Shown piece by piece: positions 17,384 to 26,972 of a stretch of 64,000 nt of DNA. Both the position numbers and the translations under genes were made by a program. A model generated the notes under the pieces. The model ran no database searches. It was not told the origin of the DNA and saw only the letters and a program-made list of their open reading frames with translations. Position 1 is the stretch's first letter, and each line of letters starts with the position of its first letter. Source of the stretch: Myxococcales bacterium (GTDB lineage: Bacteria > Myxococcota > UBA796 > SXON01); contig SHYX01000022.1 in assembly GCA_009692585.1 (NCBI GenBank), positions 1 through 64,000 of the forward strand, in the 5' to 3' direction.

Positions 17384-18730
17384 ATGCACACCGAAACCGC
17401 GTCTGAAGAGTCCGGCGAGGCCGCCCTCGCCTTCCTGCTCCGCCCCACGGGGAGCCCCATCCACCTTGATCGCAGTGCGGGCCGCGCCCTGGAGGTCGCC
17501 CGGATCTTCGGCGACGAGGTCGTCGACATCCGGTACTTCTCGCGAACGGAGATCGTTCGCCTGGGTCTGGCCGACGACTTTCCGGTGCCGGTGGAGCTGC
17601 TCCCTGGCGATCACCACGCCTTCTTGGAGCACGACGGGACCGCCTGGGTGGTCCGCTGCTGGGGCGCCTGGGCCGGTTTTGTCGACGAGGAGGACCGGCG
17701 GACCGCCCTGGTGGACCGCGTCGCCAGGGACGGCACCATGCGCCTGGGTGAAGGCGAGACGCTGGTGGTGGAGGTCGGCAACTCGGTCTTCGTGGTGCGA
17801 ACGGTGTGGCGCTCGGCCAGGCTGCCGGTGCCGCTCGTCGGGGACATCGATCCGGTGGGGGTGCTCGTCGCGGCGAGTGTCAGCGCGGTCGCGATGATGC
17901 TCGGCGTCCTGGGCGCCATCACGCCCCCGCCGACCCACAGCTCTGTCGAGGGGGAGCCCGTCGTCACCCACATCCAGTTGGTGTTGCCACTGGAGAGCGA
18001 ACCGACGGAGGCGCCGAGCGAGACCAAGGAGAAGGAGGCGGGCGGCGGCTCCAGCGTCGGGCCGAAGGACCCCAAGCCCTCGCTCGACAAGCGTCCCGGG
18101 AAGCCGGACGCTGAGGTCGTGCGGGACGACCTCGACAAGCTCTTCGGCGGCCTGGACGCCGTGCTCTCCGAGACGGGCCTGAACGCCGACATGAAGGCAG
18201 GCATCGACTCGCTCATCGCCAGCAAGGGCACGCAGGGCCTCGGGCCGGGGGGCCTGGGCACCGGGCGCTGCATGGGCCACGACTGCAAGGGGTTCGGCAC
18301 CGTCGACGGGTCGCGGATCGGTGACACGCCCGGCTCGCTTCGCCGCCCCGACGCCGAGCGGCTCGCGCGCTTGGACACGAGCATCACGCGCGACCTGGCG
18401 CGCGAGCTGGTACGGGTCGAGGAGCCCATCCTGATGGGCGGCATCGATCGCGGTCAGATCGACGCAGTCGTCAAGCGCCACATGAACGCGATCCGGTACT
18501 GCTACACCCGGGAGCTGACGCGGACACCGCAGCTCACCGGCAAGGTGTCGGTCAAGTTCATCATCGCCAAGGACGGCTCGGTCTCATCGGCGACCGTCGC
18601 CCAGAGCTCCATGGGGAGTCCGGCGGTGGAGGGCTGCGTCACCGGGCGCTTCATGCGCATGCAATTTCCCGAGATGCAGGGCGGTGGCATCGCGGTGGTC
18701 AAGTACCCGTTCGTGTTCGCGCAGGGGTAG
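17384..18730 (+). CDS. AgmX/PglI C-terminal domain protein (TonB-like)
   Basis: A 448-residue protein with a soluble N-terminal domain of about 150 residues, one membrane segment (PVGVLVAASVSAVAMMLGVLG), then an acidic/proline-rich linker. The C-terminal AgmX/PglI domain reads VVKRHMNAIRYCYTRELTRT, then KVSVKFIIAKDGSVSSATV and VEGCVTGRFMRMQFPE; this is a TonB-like fold with a conserved cysteine pair. AgmX and PglI are linked to gliding motility in Myxococcus, but the domain is widespread in non-motility proteins of the group, so I do not assign a motility role. The ATG at 17384 is chosen because GGAGG lies five bases before it. Confidence 0.85.
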   Translation: MHTETASEESGEAALAFLLRPTGSPIHLDRSAGRALEVARIFGDEVVDIRYFSRTEIVRLGLADDFPVPVELLPGDHHAFLEHDGTAWVVRCWGAWAGFVDEEDRRTALVDRVARDGTMRLGEGETLVVEVGNSVFVVRTVWRSARLPVPLVGDIDPVGVLVAASVSAVAMMLGVLGAITPPPTHSSVEGEPVVTHIQLVLPLESEPTEAPSETKEKEAGGGSSVGPKDPKPSLDKRPGKPDAEVVRDDLDKLFGGLDAVLSETGLNADMKAGIDSLIASKGTQGLGPGGLGTGRCMGHDCKGFGTVDGSRIGDTPGSLRRPDAERLARLDTSITRDLARELVRVEEPILMGGIDRGQIDAVVKRHMNAIRYCYTRELTRTPQLTGKVSVKFIIAKDGSVSSATVAQSSMGSPAVEGCVTGRFMRMQFPEMQGGGIAVVKYPFVFAQG

Positions 18731-18787
18731 GGGCGACCGGGCGTCCGGCGCCGCAGGCCGGGCCCGCGCCGTGGGGGACAGGACAGC

Positions 18788-19196
18788 GTGCCCATCCCGG
18801 TCGAACCCCTCGTCGTCGAGGTCGCACCGACGGCGAGCTCGACGAGGCCGAATGGGCCCGGGCGGCGTCGGTCACCGGGCTGGTCGGGTACGTCCCCGCG
18901 CCGGTCGACTACACGCTCGTCTACTATCGTTTTGGCCGAGAAGCCTTCTCCGATGCCGAGTTCGAGGGCACGCTCAACCGTCTGAAGCTGACGGTCGACC
19001 TCAGTCCGCCGAGCTCGGTCCGGCTCGTCGAAGAGTTCAACACCGTCGAGGACACCCTGGATTCGTCGCTGCTCCGGGGATGGCAGAAGAACGACGCCAC
19101 CGCCATCGGGCTGGGGGCCAGGAGTCACGAAGTGTCGTCACCGGTGAGGCGGAGCACGGGGTGTTCGCGAAGGTGAGCGTGCTGTTCTGGAACTGA
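18788..19196 (+). pseudogene. Decayed outer-membrane DUF5916-like gene
   Basis: Three frames contribute coherent protein pieces. They are VPIPVEPLVVEV, then (second frame) DGELDEAEWARAASVTGLVG, TLNRLKLTVDLSPPSSVRLV and LRGWQKNDATAIGLG, and finally (third frame) GVFAKVSVLFWN with a stop. The first pieces look like the N-terminal carbohydrate-binding (CBM9-like) part of DUF5916 proteins. The last, ending in an aromatic residue and Asn after alternating hydrophobics, looks like the final beta-strand of a barrel. DUF5916 proteins normally exceed 700 residues, so most of the middle is deleted and at least two frameshifts remain. The stretch 18731-18787 shows nothing. Confidence 0.5.
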
Positions 19197-19223
19197 GCGT
19201 ATGCCCGCGTTAGGACGCGTGGC

Positions 19224-20159
19224 ATGACCGACCTCCCGCACGACATCCTCGGGGCGATCGACCGGCTCCGAAAAGAGCGCAACGCCGTGATCCTGGCGCA
19301 TTACTACCAGGAGGACGACATCCAGGACGTGGCCGATTTCATCGGCGACTCCCTGCAGCTGGCCAGGGCCGCGCAGACGAGCAGCGCCGACGTCATCCTG
19401 TTCTGCGGGGTGCACTTCATGGCCGAGACGGCGAAGATCCTCAACCCCGGGCGGGTGGTCGTGGTGCCGGATCTGACCGCAGGTTGTTCGCTCGCCGATG
19501 CGTGCCCCGCGCCGATGTTGCAGCGGATGAAGGACAAACACCCCGGCGCCCGCGTGGTCTCCTACATCAACTGCTCCGCCGCGGTCAAAGCCATCTCCGA
19601 CGTGATCTGCACCTCCAGCAACGCCGAGCGCGTCGTCCGCAGCATCCCCGAGGGCGACGAGATCATCTTCGCGCCGGACAAGAACCTCGGTGCCTACGTG
19701 TCCCGACAGACGGGCCGGGCCATGCACCTCTGGCCGGGAACCTGCATCGTCCACGAGACCTTCAGCGAACGGAAGCTCATCGAACTCCAATCGAAACACC
19801 CCAAGGCGCATGTGATCGCCCACCCGGAATGTGAGCCGCACATCCTGGCCTATGCTCATTTCATCGGCAGCACGTCGGCGCTTCTGGAGTACGTGCGGAC
19901 GGCCGACGCGCCCACCTTCATCATCGCAACCGAATCGGGCATCCTCCACCAGATGAAGAAGGTGGCGCCGCACCGCCAGCTGATTCCACTCCCGGGCATG
20001 GACGAAAACTGTGCCTGCAACGAGTGCCCCCACATGCGGAAGAACACCCTCGAAAAGATGTTCCTCGCCCTGCGTGATCTGCAGCCTCGCATCGAGCTGG
20101 ACGAGGATCTGCGCCTGCGGGCGTTGGTCCCACTGCAGCGAATGATGGCGCTCGGGTAG
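19224..20159 (+). CDS. nadA: Quinolinate synthase
   Basis: The 311-residue [4Fe-4S] enzyme condenses iminoaspartate with dihydroxyacetone phosphate to quinolinate in NAD biosynthesis. Diagnostic blocks are ILAHYYQEDDIQDVADFIGDS, FCGVHFMAETAKILNP, PDLTAGCSLADACP, YINCSAAVKAISDVICTSSN, HPECEP and the C-terminal NCACNECPHM, which together supply the cluster cysteines. No nadB or nadC lies in the window. It is followed after three bases by the dienoyl-CoA reductase gene, so the two are probably co-transcribed. Confidence 0.97.
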   Translation: MTDLPHDILGAIDRLRKERNAVILAHYYQEDDIQDVADFIGDSLQLARAAQTSSADVILFCGVHFMAETAKILNPGRVVVVPDLTAGCSLADACPAPMLQRMKDKHPGARVVSYINCSAAVKAISDVICTSSNAERVVRSIPEGDEIIFAPDKNLGAYVSRQTGRAMHLWPGTCIVHETFSERKLIELQSKHPKAHVIAHPECEPHILAYAHFIGSTSALLEYVRTADAPTFIIATESGILHQMKKVAPHRQLIPLPGMDENCACNECPHMRKNTLEKMFLALRDLQPRIELDEDLRLRALVPLQRMMALG

Positions 20160-20162
20160 CGG

Positions 20163-22190
20163 ATGTCCTACCGCCATCTGTTGGCGCCGCTGCGTGTGGC
20201 ACACCTGACCCTGCCCAACCGCGTGCTCATGGGCTCGATGCACGTGGGCCTGGAGGAAGAGGGCGGCGCGTTCTCCAAGCTGTCCGCGTATTTTGCCGAG
20301 CGCGCGCGGGGCGGGGTCGGGCTCATCGTCACCGGTGGGATTGCACCCAATCGAGCCGGTCAGGTCAAACCCTTCGCGGCCACGCTCAACTCCACCCGCG
20401 AGGCTCGCCGCCATCGTCACGTCACCGACGCCGTCCACGACGCGGGCGGCCGCATCTGCCTGCAGATCCTGCACGCCGGGCGCTACGCCTACCACCCCTG
20501 GAACGTTGCACCTTCGCGGGTGAAATCGCCGATCAGCCCCTTTTCGCCGTGGGGCCTCACCGGCAGGGGCGTGCGCGGCACGATCGCCGACTTCGTCGCC
20601 TGTGCGAAACTCGCCAAAGACGCCGGCTATGACGGCGTGGAGGTGATGGGGAGCGAGGGGTACCTCATCAATCAGTTCCTCGTCTCCCGCACCAACCGAC
20701 GCCGGGACGAGTGGGGAGGGGAGTACGCGGCGCGGATGCGGTTCCCGGTGGCGATCGTCGCGGGAATCCGCGATGCCGTCGGCCCGGACTTCGTGATCGT
20801 CTACCGATTGTCGATGCTCGATCTGGTGCCGGACGGGAGCACCTGGGACGAGGTGCTCACCCTGGCGCAGGCGGTCGAGACGGCGGGCGCGTCGATCCTC
20901 AACACCGGCATCGGGTGGCACGAAGCCCGCGTGCCCACCATCGCGACCATGGTTCCTCGGGGGGCGTTCAGTTGGGTCACCCGGCGCCTCCGCGACGCCG
21001 GCGTGGTCGCGCTCCCGCTGGTCACCAGCAATCGAATCAACACACCGGAGGTGGCCGAGGCCATCCTCGCGCGGGGCGACGCCGACATGGTCAGCATGGC
21101 GCGCCCGCTGCTCGCCGATCCCGAGTTCGTGAACAAGGCCGCCGCCGGGCGTGCCCTGGACATCAACACCTGCATCGCATGCAACCAGGCCTGCCTCGAC
21201 CAGATCTTCCAGAACCAGCGCGCCACCTGCCTGGTGAACCCCCGCGCCGCCTACGAGACCGAGCTTCCGTTGGTCCGCACGACCGTGTCAAGAACCGTCG
21301 CGGTCGTCGGCGCCGGCCCCGCCGGCCTGGCGTGTGCCACCTACGCGGCCGAGCGGGGTCACCGGGTGACGCTGTTCGAGGCACGTGACAGCCTCGGCGG
21401 CCAGTTCGAGCTCGCGATGCGGATTCCCGGCAAGGAAGAGTTCGCCGAGACCCTGCGCTACTTCACCCGGCGCCTCGATGCGTTGGGGGTGGACGTTCGA
21501 TTGGGAGCGCGCGCCGACGTCACGACGCTACAGGGCTTCGACGCTGTCGTGGTCGCGAGCGGGGTCGCGCCGCGCACATTGGACATCCCCGGCGCCGACC
21601 ACCCCACCGTCAAGTCCTACGCCGAGGTGTTGCGCGGGGCGCCCGTGGGCCGGCGGGTCGCCATCATCGGCACCGGGGGCATCGGTCACGACGTCGCCGA
21701 GTTCCTGACCCACCGGCAAGTTCCCGAAGGCGAGGCGCTCGGCGCGTTTTTGCGGGAGTGGGGCGTCGACGCCACCTGGGGCAGCCCCACCCCCGCGCGC
21801 GGGGGCTTGGTTCCCGAAGCCCATGCCGCGGCCACGCGAGAGGTGACGATGTTGCAGCGCTCGTCGTCCAAGGCGCAGAATCGCCTGGGCAAGACCACGG
21901 GGTGGATTCACCGGGCCACCCTGCAACATCGGAAGGTCGCCCGGCTCTACGAGGTGCAGTACGTGCGCGTCGACGACGCTGGCCTGCACGTCGTGGTCGC
22001 GGGTGCCGCCCGCGTGCTGGAGGTCGACACCGTCGTCGTGTGTGCGGGACAGACGTCGATCGTCGAGCTGGTCGCCCCGCTGCGGGCCGCGGGCGTCTCG
22101 GTCCAGGTCATCGGCGGCGCCGACGACGCGGCGGAACTGGACGCACGACGGGCCATCGCCCAGGGTGCCCGGGTGGCGGCGGCGCTGTGA
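20163..22190 (+). CDS. fadH: 2,4-dienoyl-CoA reductase (NADPH), FadH type
   Basis: A 675-residue Fe-S flavoprotein of the Old Yellow Enzyme family. The N-terminal TIM barrel binds FMN (LPNRVLMGSMHVGLEE, GYDGVEVMGSEGYLINQFLV with FLV-x-R). A [4Fe-4S] motif reads CIACNQACLDQIFQNQRATC. Then come FAD- and NAD(P)-binding Rossmann domains (VVGAGPAGLACATYAAERGH; IIGTGGIGHDVAEF). The enzyme removes double bonds at even positions during unsaturated fatty acid beta-oxidation. Length and domain order fit E. coli FadH. It sits between nadA and an amidohydrolase gene that overlaps its stop (GTGA). Confidence 0.93.
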   Translation: MSYRHLLAPLRVAHLTLPNRVLMGSMHVGLEEEGGAFSKLSAYFAERARGGVGLIVTGGIAPNRAGQVKPFAATLNSTREARRHRHVTDAVHDAGGRICLQILHAGRYAYHPWNVAPSRVKSPISPFSPWGLTGRGVRGTIADFVACAKLAKDAGYDGVEVMGSEGYLINQFLVSRTNRRRDEWGGEYAARMRFPVAIVAGIRDAVGPDFVIVYRLSMLDLVPDGSTWDEVLTLAQAVETAGASILNTGIGWHEARVPTIATMVPRGAFSWVTRRLRDAGVVALPLVTSNRINTPEVAEAILARGDADMVSMARPLLADPEFVNKAAAGRALDINTCIACNQACLDQIFQNQRATCLVNPRAAYETELPLVRTTVSRTVAVVGAGPAGLACATYAAERGHRVTLFEARDSLGGQFELAMRIPGKEEFAETLRYFTRRLDALGVDVRLGARADVTTLQGFDAVVVASGVAPRTLDIPGADHPTVKSYAEVLRGAPVGRRVAIIGTGGIGHDVAEFLTHRQVPEGEALGAFLREWGVDATWGSPTPARGGLVPEAHAAATREVTMLQRSSSKAQNRLGKTTGWIHRATLQHRKVARLYEVQYVRVDDAGLHVVVAGAARVLEVDTVVVCAGQTSIVELVAPLRAAGVSVQVIGGADDAAELDARRAIAQGARVAAAL

Positions 22191-23806
22191 GCGACGTCGC
22201 GGTGGAATGCGCGGCCGACGTGGTCGTGGTCGATGCGATCGTCTACGGCCTCGCCGCGGCGGGGGACTACTTCCGCAAGGACGGCGCCTTCGCGGTCACG
22301 GGGGGCAGGGTGGTCTGGGTGGGGCCAGCGTCGCCGTCGGCCGTCTGCCTCGCGGGCGCCGGCGCGGTGCTCGACCTCGACGGCGCCGTGGTCTTCCCCG
22401 GCTTCAGTGACATGCACGTCCATCCCGCCGAGGGGGGGATGGAGTTGGGCATGTTGCGGCTGGACGCGGTCGTCGATGAGGCGGCCCTGGTCGCGGCGGT
22501 GGCGGCCTGGGCTGTCGCGACACCAGGCCGATGGTGGGTCGAGGGCGCGGGTTGGGATGCAGTGGGGCTCGACGGGGTGAAGCCGCTGCGGGCGCTCGAC
22601 GCCGCGCTCCCGGACCGGCCGGTCTTCCTGGCCTCGGCCGATGGCCACTCGGCCTTCGTCAACAGCGCCGCGATGCGGGCGTCGGGGCTCGATCCGGCGA
22701 AGCCACCCCGCGGCGGCCTCGTCGATCTCGACGCGCAGGGCCGCCCCACCGGGTGGATCCGCGAGACGGCCACCGACGTGGTCGCGGGGGCCATCCCCGC
22801 CTGGTCCGAGGCCGAGATGGACGCGGCCGTGGTGGCCGGAGCCGCGGCGCTCTCGCAGGTCGGCATCACGACGGTGATCGACGCCAACGCCGATGGGGAC
22901 TCGCTCGCGGCGTATGTGCGGGTAGACCAGGCGGGGCGGCTGCCGATGCGGGTCTACGCCGCCAGCGAGGTGGGGCCCGCGCACCCGCGAAGCGGTGTGG
23001 CCCGTGTACTGAGGCTAGCCCGGCGTTTTCGTTCGGCTCACGTCCGGGTCGACGCGGTCAAGCTCTTCTTGGACGGCGTGGTGGAGTCCAAGACCGCGGC
23101 GCTGTTGGCGCCCTACACCGACGGCACCGACGCCGCGCTCAACTACACCGATGGAGAGCTGGTCCGCATCGCCGAATCGGCCACGCGCAAGGGGCTCCAG
23201 CTCCACGCGCACGCCATCGGTGACCGCGCGGTCCGGCAGTTCCTCGACGTCGTCGAAGCGGTTCGGCCGCCGCCGGACCTGCCGCCCCTCGCGGCGCACC
23301 TGGAGTTCATCGACCCGGCCGACGTCCCCCGCTTCGCCGCGCTGGGCATCCGCGCCAACGCCCAGTATCTGTGGGCGTACCCCGACCCCTACGTCGCCGA
23401 GCTGACGGTGCCGGTCGTGGGCGAGCGCGCCGGCCGGCTCTACCCGTTCGGCGAGCTGGCCCGGGCCGGTGCCATCCTGGTCGGTGGCAGTGACTGGTCG
23501 GTGACCACGGCCAATCCGTGGCCGGCCATCGAGGTCGCGGTCACCCGTCGCGACCCCGACAACGCCGCTGGCGCCTTGCTCGGAGTCGAGCAGGGAGTCG
23601 ATCTCGCCACCGCGATCCGCTCGTTCATGGGGGCCGCCAACGGCGCGGTCCCCGCGGCGGTTCGGCTGGCCGAGGTCGGCTGCCTCCGCGTCGGCAGTGC
23701 CGCCGACTTCGTGGTGCTCGACCGCGATCCGACGACGATTCCGCTCGGGGAGCTGTCGGAGGTCGTGGTGCGCCAGACGTGGTTCGATGGGCGGCGGGTT
23801 TTTTGA
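22187..23806 (+). CDS. Amidohydrolase, YtcJ-like (amidohydrolase family 3)
   Basis: A 539-residue metal-dependent hydrolase. The first metal site is FPGFSDMHVHPAEGG, a later one is LHAHAIGDRAVRQFLD, and the Asp-containing block is VGGSDWSVTTANPWPAI. This is the pattern of YtcJ-like amidohydrolase_3 proteins, whose substrates are mostly unknown. The C-terminal SAADFVVLDRDP strand of the composite small domain is also present. The GTG start overlaps the fadH stop, so the product is translated from the same mRNA as nadA-fadH. Confidence 0.9.
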   Translation: MSDVAVECAADVVVVDAIVYGLAAAGDYFRKDGAFAVTGGRVVWVGPASPSAVCLAGAGAVLDLDGAVVFPGFSDMHVHPAEGGMELGMLRLDAVVDEAALVAAVAAWAVATPGRWWVEGAGWDAVGLDGVKPLRALDAALPDRPVFLASADGHSAFVNSAAMRASGLDPAKPPRGGLVDLDAQGRPTGWIRETATDVVAGAIPAWSEAEMDAAVVAGAAALSQVGITTVIDANADGDSLAAYVRVDQAGRLPMRVYAASEVGPAHPRSGVARVLRLARRFRSAHVRVDAVKLFLDGVVESKTAALLAPYTDGTDAALNYTDGELVRIAESATRKGLQLHAHAIGDRAVRQFLDVVEAVRPPPDLPPLAAHLEFIDPADVPRFAALGIRANAQYLWAYPDPYVAELTVPVVGERAGRLYPFGELARAGAILVGGSDWSVTTANPWPAIEVAVTRRDPDNAAGALLGVEQGVDLATAIRSFMGAANGAVPAAVRLAEVGCLRVGSAADFVVLDRDPTTIPLGELSEVVVRQTWFDGRRVF

Positions 23807-24043
23807 GCCGCGAGACTCCCGCCGGCGGCACCGCGCGCACCTGGGTGCCCGGCAACCCCTGACGGCGTCGAGGTGGGCAAATCCACGACGCCAGCTACGT
23901 CGAAGCCTGCAAGCTGGTGTACGTCCACGACGGTGCCTTCGGCTTCGTCGTCGCGTGGTCGGAGCCCTCAGTCCGGAACCTCGACGATTCCCGCATCGGC
24001 GAAGGTCGTGTGTGGGCAGCCACCCTTGTCCCACTCATCGGGT
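23807..24043 (+). pseudogene. Degenerate coding remnant of unknown family
   Basis: This stretch of about 240 bases contains protein-like pieces in more than one frame: TARTWVPGNP with a stop, then DGVEVG, then GQIHDASYVEACKLVYVHDG and AFGFVVAWSEPSV, ending at a stop at 24043. The pieces join into a plausible sequence only if two frameshifts are allowed. No start codon or ribosome site is convincing. Its second half coincides with the left copy of a 92-bp repeat. I do not recognise the family. Confidence 0.35.
23921..24012. repeat. 92-bp direct repeat, left copy
   Basis: The 92 bases starting ACGTCCACGACGGTGCC recur at 26973-27064 with a single difference (G at the position where the right copy has A, in GCGTGGTC versus GCGTAGTC). 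Flanking bases on both sides differ, so the repeat ends are sharp. The two copies bracket the lipoprotein gene at 24065-26926. Confidence 0.95.
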
Positions 24044-24052
24044 AAAAAGGGC

Positions 24053-24058
24053 TACACT
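24053..24058 (+). promoter_or_regulatory. Candidate -10 box (TACACT), leaderless spacing
   Basis: TACACT lies six bases before the ATG of the lipoprotein gene at 24065. It is between the left 92-bp repeat and the gene, so the promoter travels with the repeat-flanked block. No obvious -35 element at standard spacing is seen. Confidence 0.45.
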
Positions 24059-24064
24059 CCCGCC

Positions 24065-26926
24065 ATGCGCTTCCTTCTTCCGCTTCTGGTCCTAGTCCTA
24101 GCGGCGTGCAACGATGCGGCGTTCACCAGCCTTAACGCTGCGCCGATCGTCGAGCTCCTGACCCCGGCGGACGGGGAGGAGGTTCGGGAAGCAACGACCC
24201 TGCTGCTCCGGGGCAGCGTGAGCGACCCGGACGACGTGCCAGACTCGTTGACGGCCCGCTGGTACGTAGGCGACGAGGCCGCGTGCCCGGCGAGTGCGCC
24301 GGCGCGCGACGGCACCGTGGAATGTACGATCATCGCGCCGTCGTCGGCGTTCACCGTGCTGCTCGAGGGGCGGGACTCCCAGGGTGCGGCGGCCTCGGCC
24401 TCGATCGGGTTGCGGGTCGTGGACGACCTGTCGCCGTCGGTAACGATCACGGCGCCCGGCGCCGCCGCGCCGCAGTACCGCGACCGGCCGGTGTTGCTCG
24501 AAGGTCTCGTCGCCGATCCGGAGAATGTGCCGAGCGAGCTGGCCGTGCGATGGGTCTCTAGCCGGGACGGGGAACTCGTGGACGCAGCCACCGTCGCCGA
24601 GGACGGAGTGGTACATGGCTACGCCTCGCTCTCGGAGGGGGTTCACGCGCTCCAACTCTTTGCGGTCGACACCGCAGGCAACGAGTCGGTGGACGATGTG
24701 GTGCTGACGGTCGGTCCGCCCGACACCGCCCCGACGTGCGCGATCGCGTCGCCGGTGGACGGGGGCGTCGGGGTGCGCGGCGACGAGCTGCTCTTCGCCG
24801 GAACCGTGGCCGACGCCGAGCTGGCTCCTGGAGAGTTGTCCATCCGTTGGGAGAGCTCGTTGGACGGGGTGCTTGGCGTCGATCCGGCGACGGCCGGTGG
24901 TGCGGTGGGGCTCACGACGGCGTCGCTCGCGATCGGCCTTCACGAACTCGCGCTCACCGCCACGGACGAACTGGGCCTCAGTTGCACCGAGTCGATCGTA
25001 TTCACGGTCGACACTCCGCCGACACTCATGTTCGTCGCTCCGGCGGACGGCAGCGTGAGCAACGGCGGCGACGAGATCGTGTTTCTGGCTGGTGTTTCCG
25101 ACGCCGAGGATGCGCCGGAGGCCTTGTGGGTGGCATGGGTCTCCGATGTCGACGGGCTGCTCGCGGAGGGGTACGCCGACGGCGGTGGGCGCGCGGTTAT
25201 CAGTCACAGTGAGCTCTCGGTTGGCGAACACACGGTCACCGCGACGGTCACCGACTCTGTCGGGCTGGCCGGCTCCGGTGCCGCGACGTTCCGCGTCAAC
25301 GGGCTGCCGGCCGCGCCGAGCGTGTCCCTCGTGCCGGCGTCGCCGGTCACCCCCGACGACCTCGTCGTGGCGATCGATCTCCCGGCGCTGGACCCCGAGG
25401 GCGATCCGCTCACCTACGGCTATGCCTGGTCGGTAGACGGCGCCGCCAGCGCGGCGAGCATCACCGACACGCTGCCGGCCTGGGCCACCGCTCGCGGCGA
25501 AACGTGGACGGTGGAGGTCTGGGCGGCCGACCCCTGGGGAGCCGGCCCGGCCGGATCCAGCTCGGCGACGGTGGCGAACTCCGCGCCGACGCTCGCCTCG
25601 GTCGACATCACCCCCGATCCCGCCACCCGGGCGGACACGCTCGTGTGCACGCCCAACGGCTACAGTGACGACGACGGCGACCCGGACGCGACCACCTTCA
25701 CTTGGAGTGTGAATGGATCGACGGTCGCGACCACGCCTGCGTTATCAGGGGCGTTCGTGACCGGAGACCTCGTGATCTGCGCCGTCACACCCTTCGATGG
25801 CACGGATGGGGGGCTCACGCTCTACGACAGTGTCATGATCCAGAACAGCGCTCCGATCGTGGACAGCGTGAGCCTCACCCCAACTGTCGCGTACACCGAC
25901 GACACCGTGGCCGTCACCGTCGTGAGTCACGACGATGAGGGCGACGCCGTGTCGCTCGCGTACAGGTGGACGGTGGACGGTGTGGTCGTGGCCACCTCGG
26001 GCACCTCGCTCGACGGCGTGACCGCATTTGTGAAGCATCAGGTGGTCGCGGTGGAGGTCACCCCGAGTGACAGCGACGGCGCCGGTACGCCAGTCTCCGC
26101 CTCGGTGACCGTGTCCAACACGCCACCGACTGCGCCGGGACTCGACCTGGATCCGGCCGCACCGCAGGAGGGCGACGCGCTGCTCTGCGAGGTGGCCACT
26201 GCCGGCGTGGATGCGGACGGCGATGCCGTCAGCTACGCGATGGCGTGGACGGTGGACGGTGCGGCCTATCCGGCGGCAGCGGACGTGGGTCCGAGCACAG
26301 TGACGTGGAGCGACGACGAGGCGAGCGCGGCCGACACCGAGGCCTACGAGCTCTACGAGTGCAGCGCCACACCTGATGACGGCGAGGATATTGGCACACC
26401 GGGCACCGTGTCCGTGGAGGTGGAGCGGGCAGACACCCGGGTGTTTGTCACCAGCGGCAACTTCACCGGCGGATTCGGGGGCGTGTCCGGCGCGGACGCC
26501 GAGTGCCAGGACGCAGCGGACACCGCCGGGCTCGGTGGCACCTGGATCGCGTTTCTCAGCGACAGCTCGCAGGCCGCCGGCTCGCGGATCGCGGACGGTC
26601 CCTATGTGTTGCTGGATGGCACGACCGTCGCCAGCAGCCGTGCCGACCTGCTCGATGGTGCGCTCTCCACCGCGATCCATCTCGACGAATATGGCGCGAG
26701 CCAGTCCAAGTGGGTGTTTACGGGGTCGACGACCGCGGGCTCCAGCGCCGCGAGCGGCAGCTCCGTCAACGGGCTGTGTTCGGACTGGACCAACGGCTGC
26801 GGTGTGTGCTACGGAAACCACTTTTACGCGACCTCGGGGCGCAGCTACGACACCAACAGCGCCTGGACGAACGCGGGTTGGCTGTTTTGCAGCCAGAGCT
26901 CGGGCCTCTATTGTTTCGAACAGTAA
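24065..26926 (+). CDS. Large Ig/PKD-repeat surface lipoprotein with C-terminal DUF1554-like domain
   Basis: A 953-residue exported lipoprotein: the signal ends at LVLVLAACND. It then carries about four repeats of roughly 95 residues, each with 'PADG.....G.EV.F.G.VSDAED.PE.L..RW.SDVDG.L', followed by three or four repeats of the 'VSLTP..A.TDDTV.V.....DDEGDAVSLAYRWTVDG' kind; both look like Ig/PKD-type beta-sandwiches. The final 170 residues (VFVTSGNFTGGFGGVSGADA...GPYVLLDG...LYCFEQ) match the DUF1554-type domain seen at the C-terminus of surface lipoproteins. Probably an adhesin-like or ligand-binding surface protein. The ATG at 24065 is chosen for the signal peptide. It sits alone between 92-bp direct repeats. 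Confidence 0.82.
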   Translation: MRFLLPLLVLVLAACNDAAFTSLNAAPIVELLTPADGEEVREATTLLLRGSVSDPDDVPDSLTARWYVGDEAACPASAPARDGTVECTIIAPSSAFTVLLEGRDSQGAAASASIGLRVVDDLSPSVTITAPGAAAPQYRDRPVLLEGLVADPENVPSELAVRWVSSRDGELVDAATVAEDGVVHGYASLSEGVHALQLFAVDTAGNESVDDVVLTVGPPDTAPTCAIASPVDGGVGVRGDELLFAGTVADAELAPGELSIRWESSLDGVLGVDPATAGGAVGLTTASLAIGLHELALTATDELGLSCTESIVFTVDTPPTLMFVAPADGSVSNGGDEIVFLAGVSDAEDAPEALWVAWVSDVDGLLAEGYADGGGRAVISHSELSVGEHTVTATVTDSVGLAGSGAATFRVNGLPAAPSVSLVPASPVTPDDLVVAIDLPALDPEGDPLTYGYAWSVDGAASAASITDTLPAWATARGETWTVEVWAADPWGAGPAGSSSATVANSAPTLASVDITPDPATRADTLVCTPNGYSDDDGDPDATTFTWSVNGSTVATTPALSGAFVTGDLVICAVTPFDGTDGGLTLYDSVMIQNSAPIVDSVSLTPTVAYTDDTVAVTVVSHDDEGDAVSLAYRWTVDGVVVATSGTSLDGVTAFVKHQVVAVEVTPSDSDGAGTPVSASVTVSNTPPTAPGLDLDPAAPQEGDALLCEVATAGVDADGDAVSYAMAWTVDGAAYPAAADVGPSTVTWSDDEASAADTEAYELYECSATPDDGEDIGTPGTVSVEVERADTRVFVTSGNFTGGFGGVSGADAECQDAADTAGLGGTWIAFLSDSSQAAGSRIADGPYVLLDGTTVASSRADLLDGALSTAIHLDEYGASQSKWVFTGSTTAGSSAASGSSVNGLCSDWTNGCGVCYGNHFYATSGRSYDTNSAWTNAGWLFCSQSSGLYCFEQ

Positions 26927-26972
26927 CGGATGGGCAGCACGAACGGCTCCGCGGGAGGCGCATGCTGGCAGA

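Noticed and set aside
17384..18730. Gliding-motility function for the AgmX/PglI-like protein
   Set aside because: The domain is widespread and no other motility gene is in the window.
19125..20921. A 598-codon minus-strand frame across nadA and fadH
   Set aside because: It spans two well-identified genes on the other strand and has no family resemblance.
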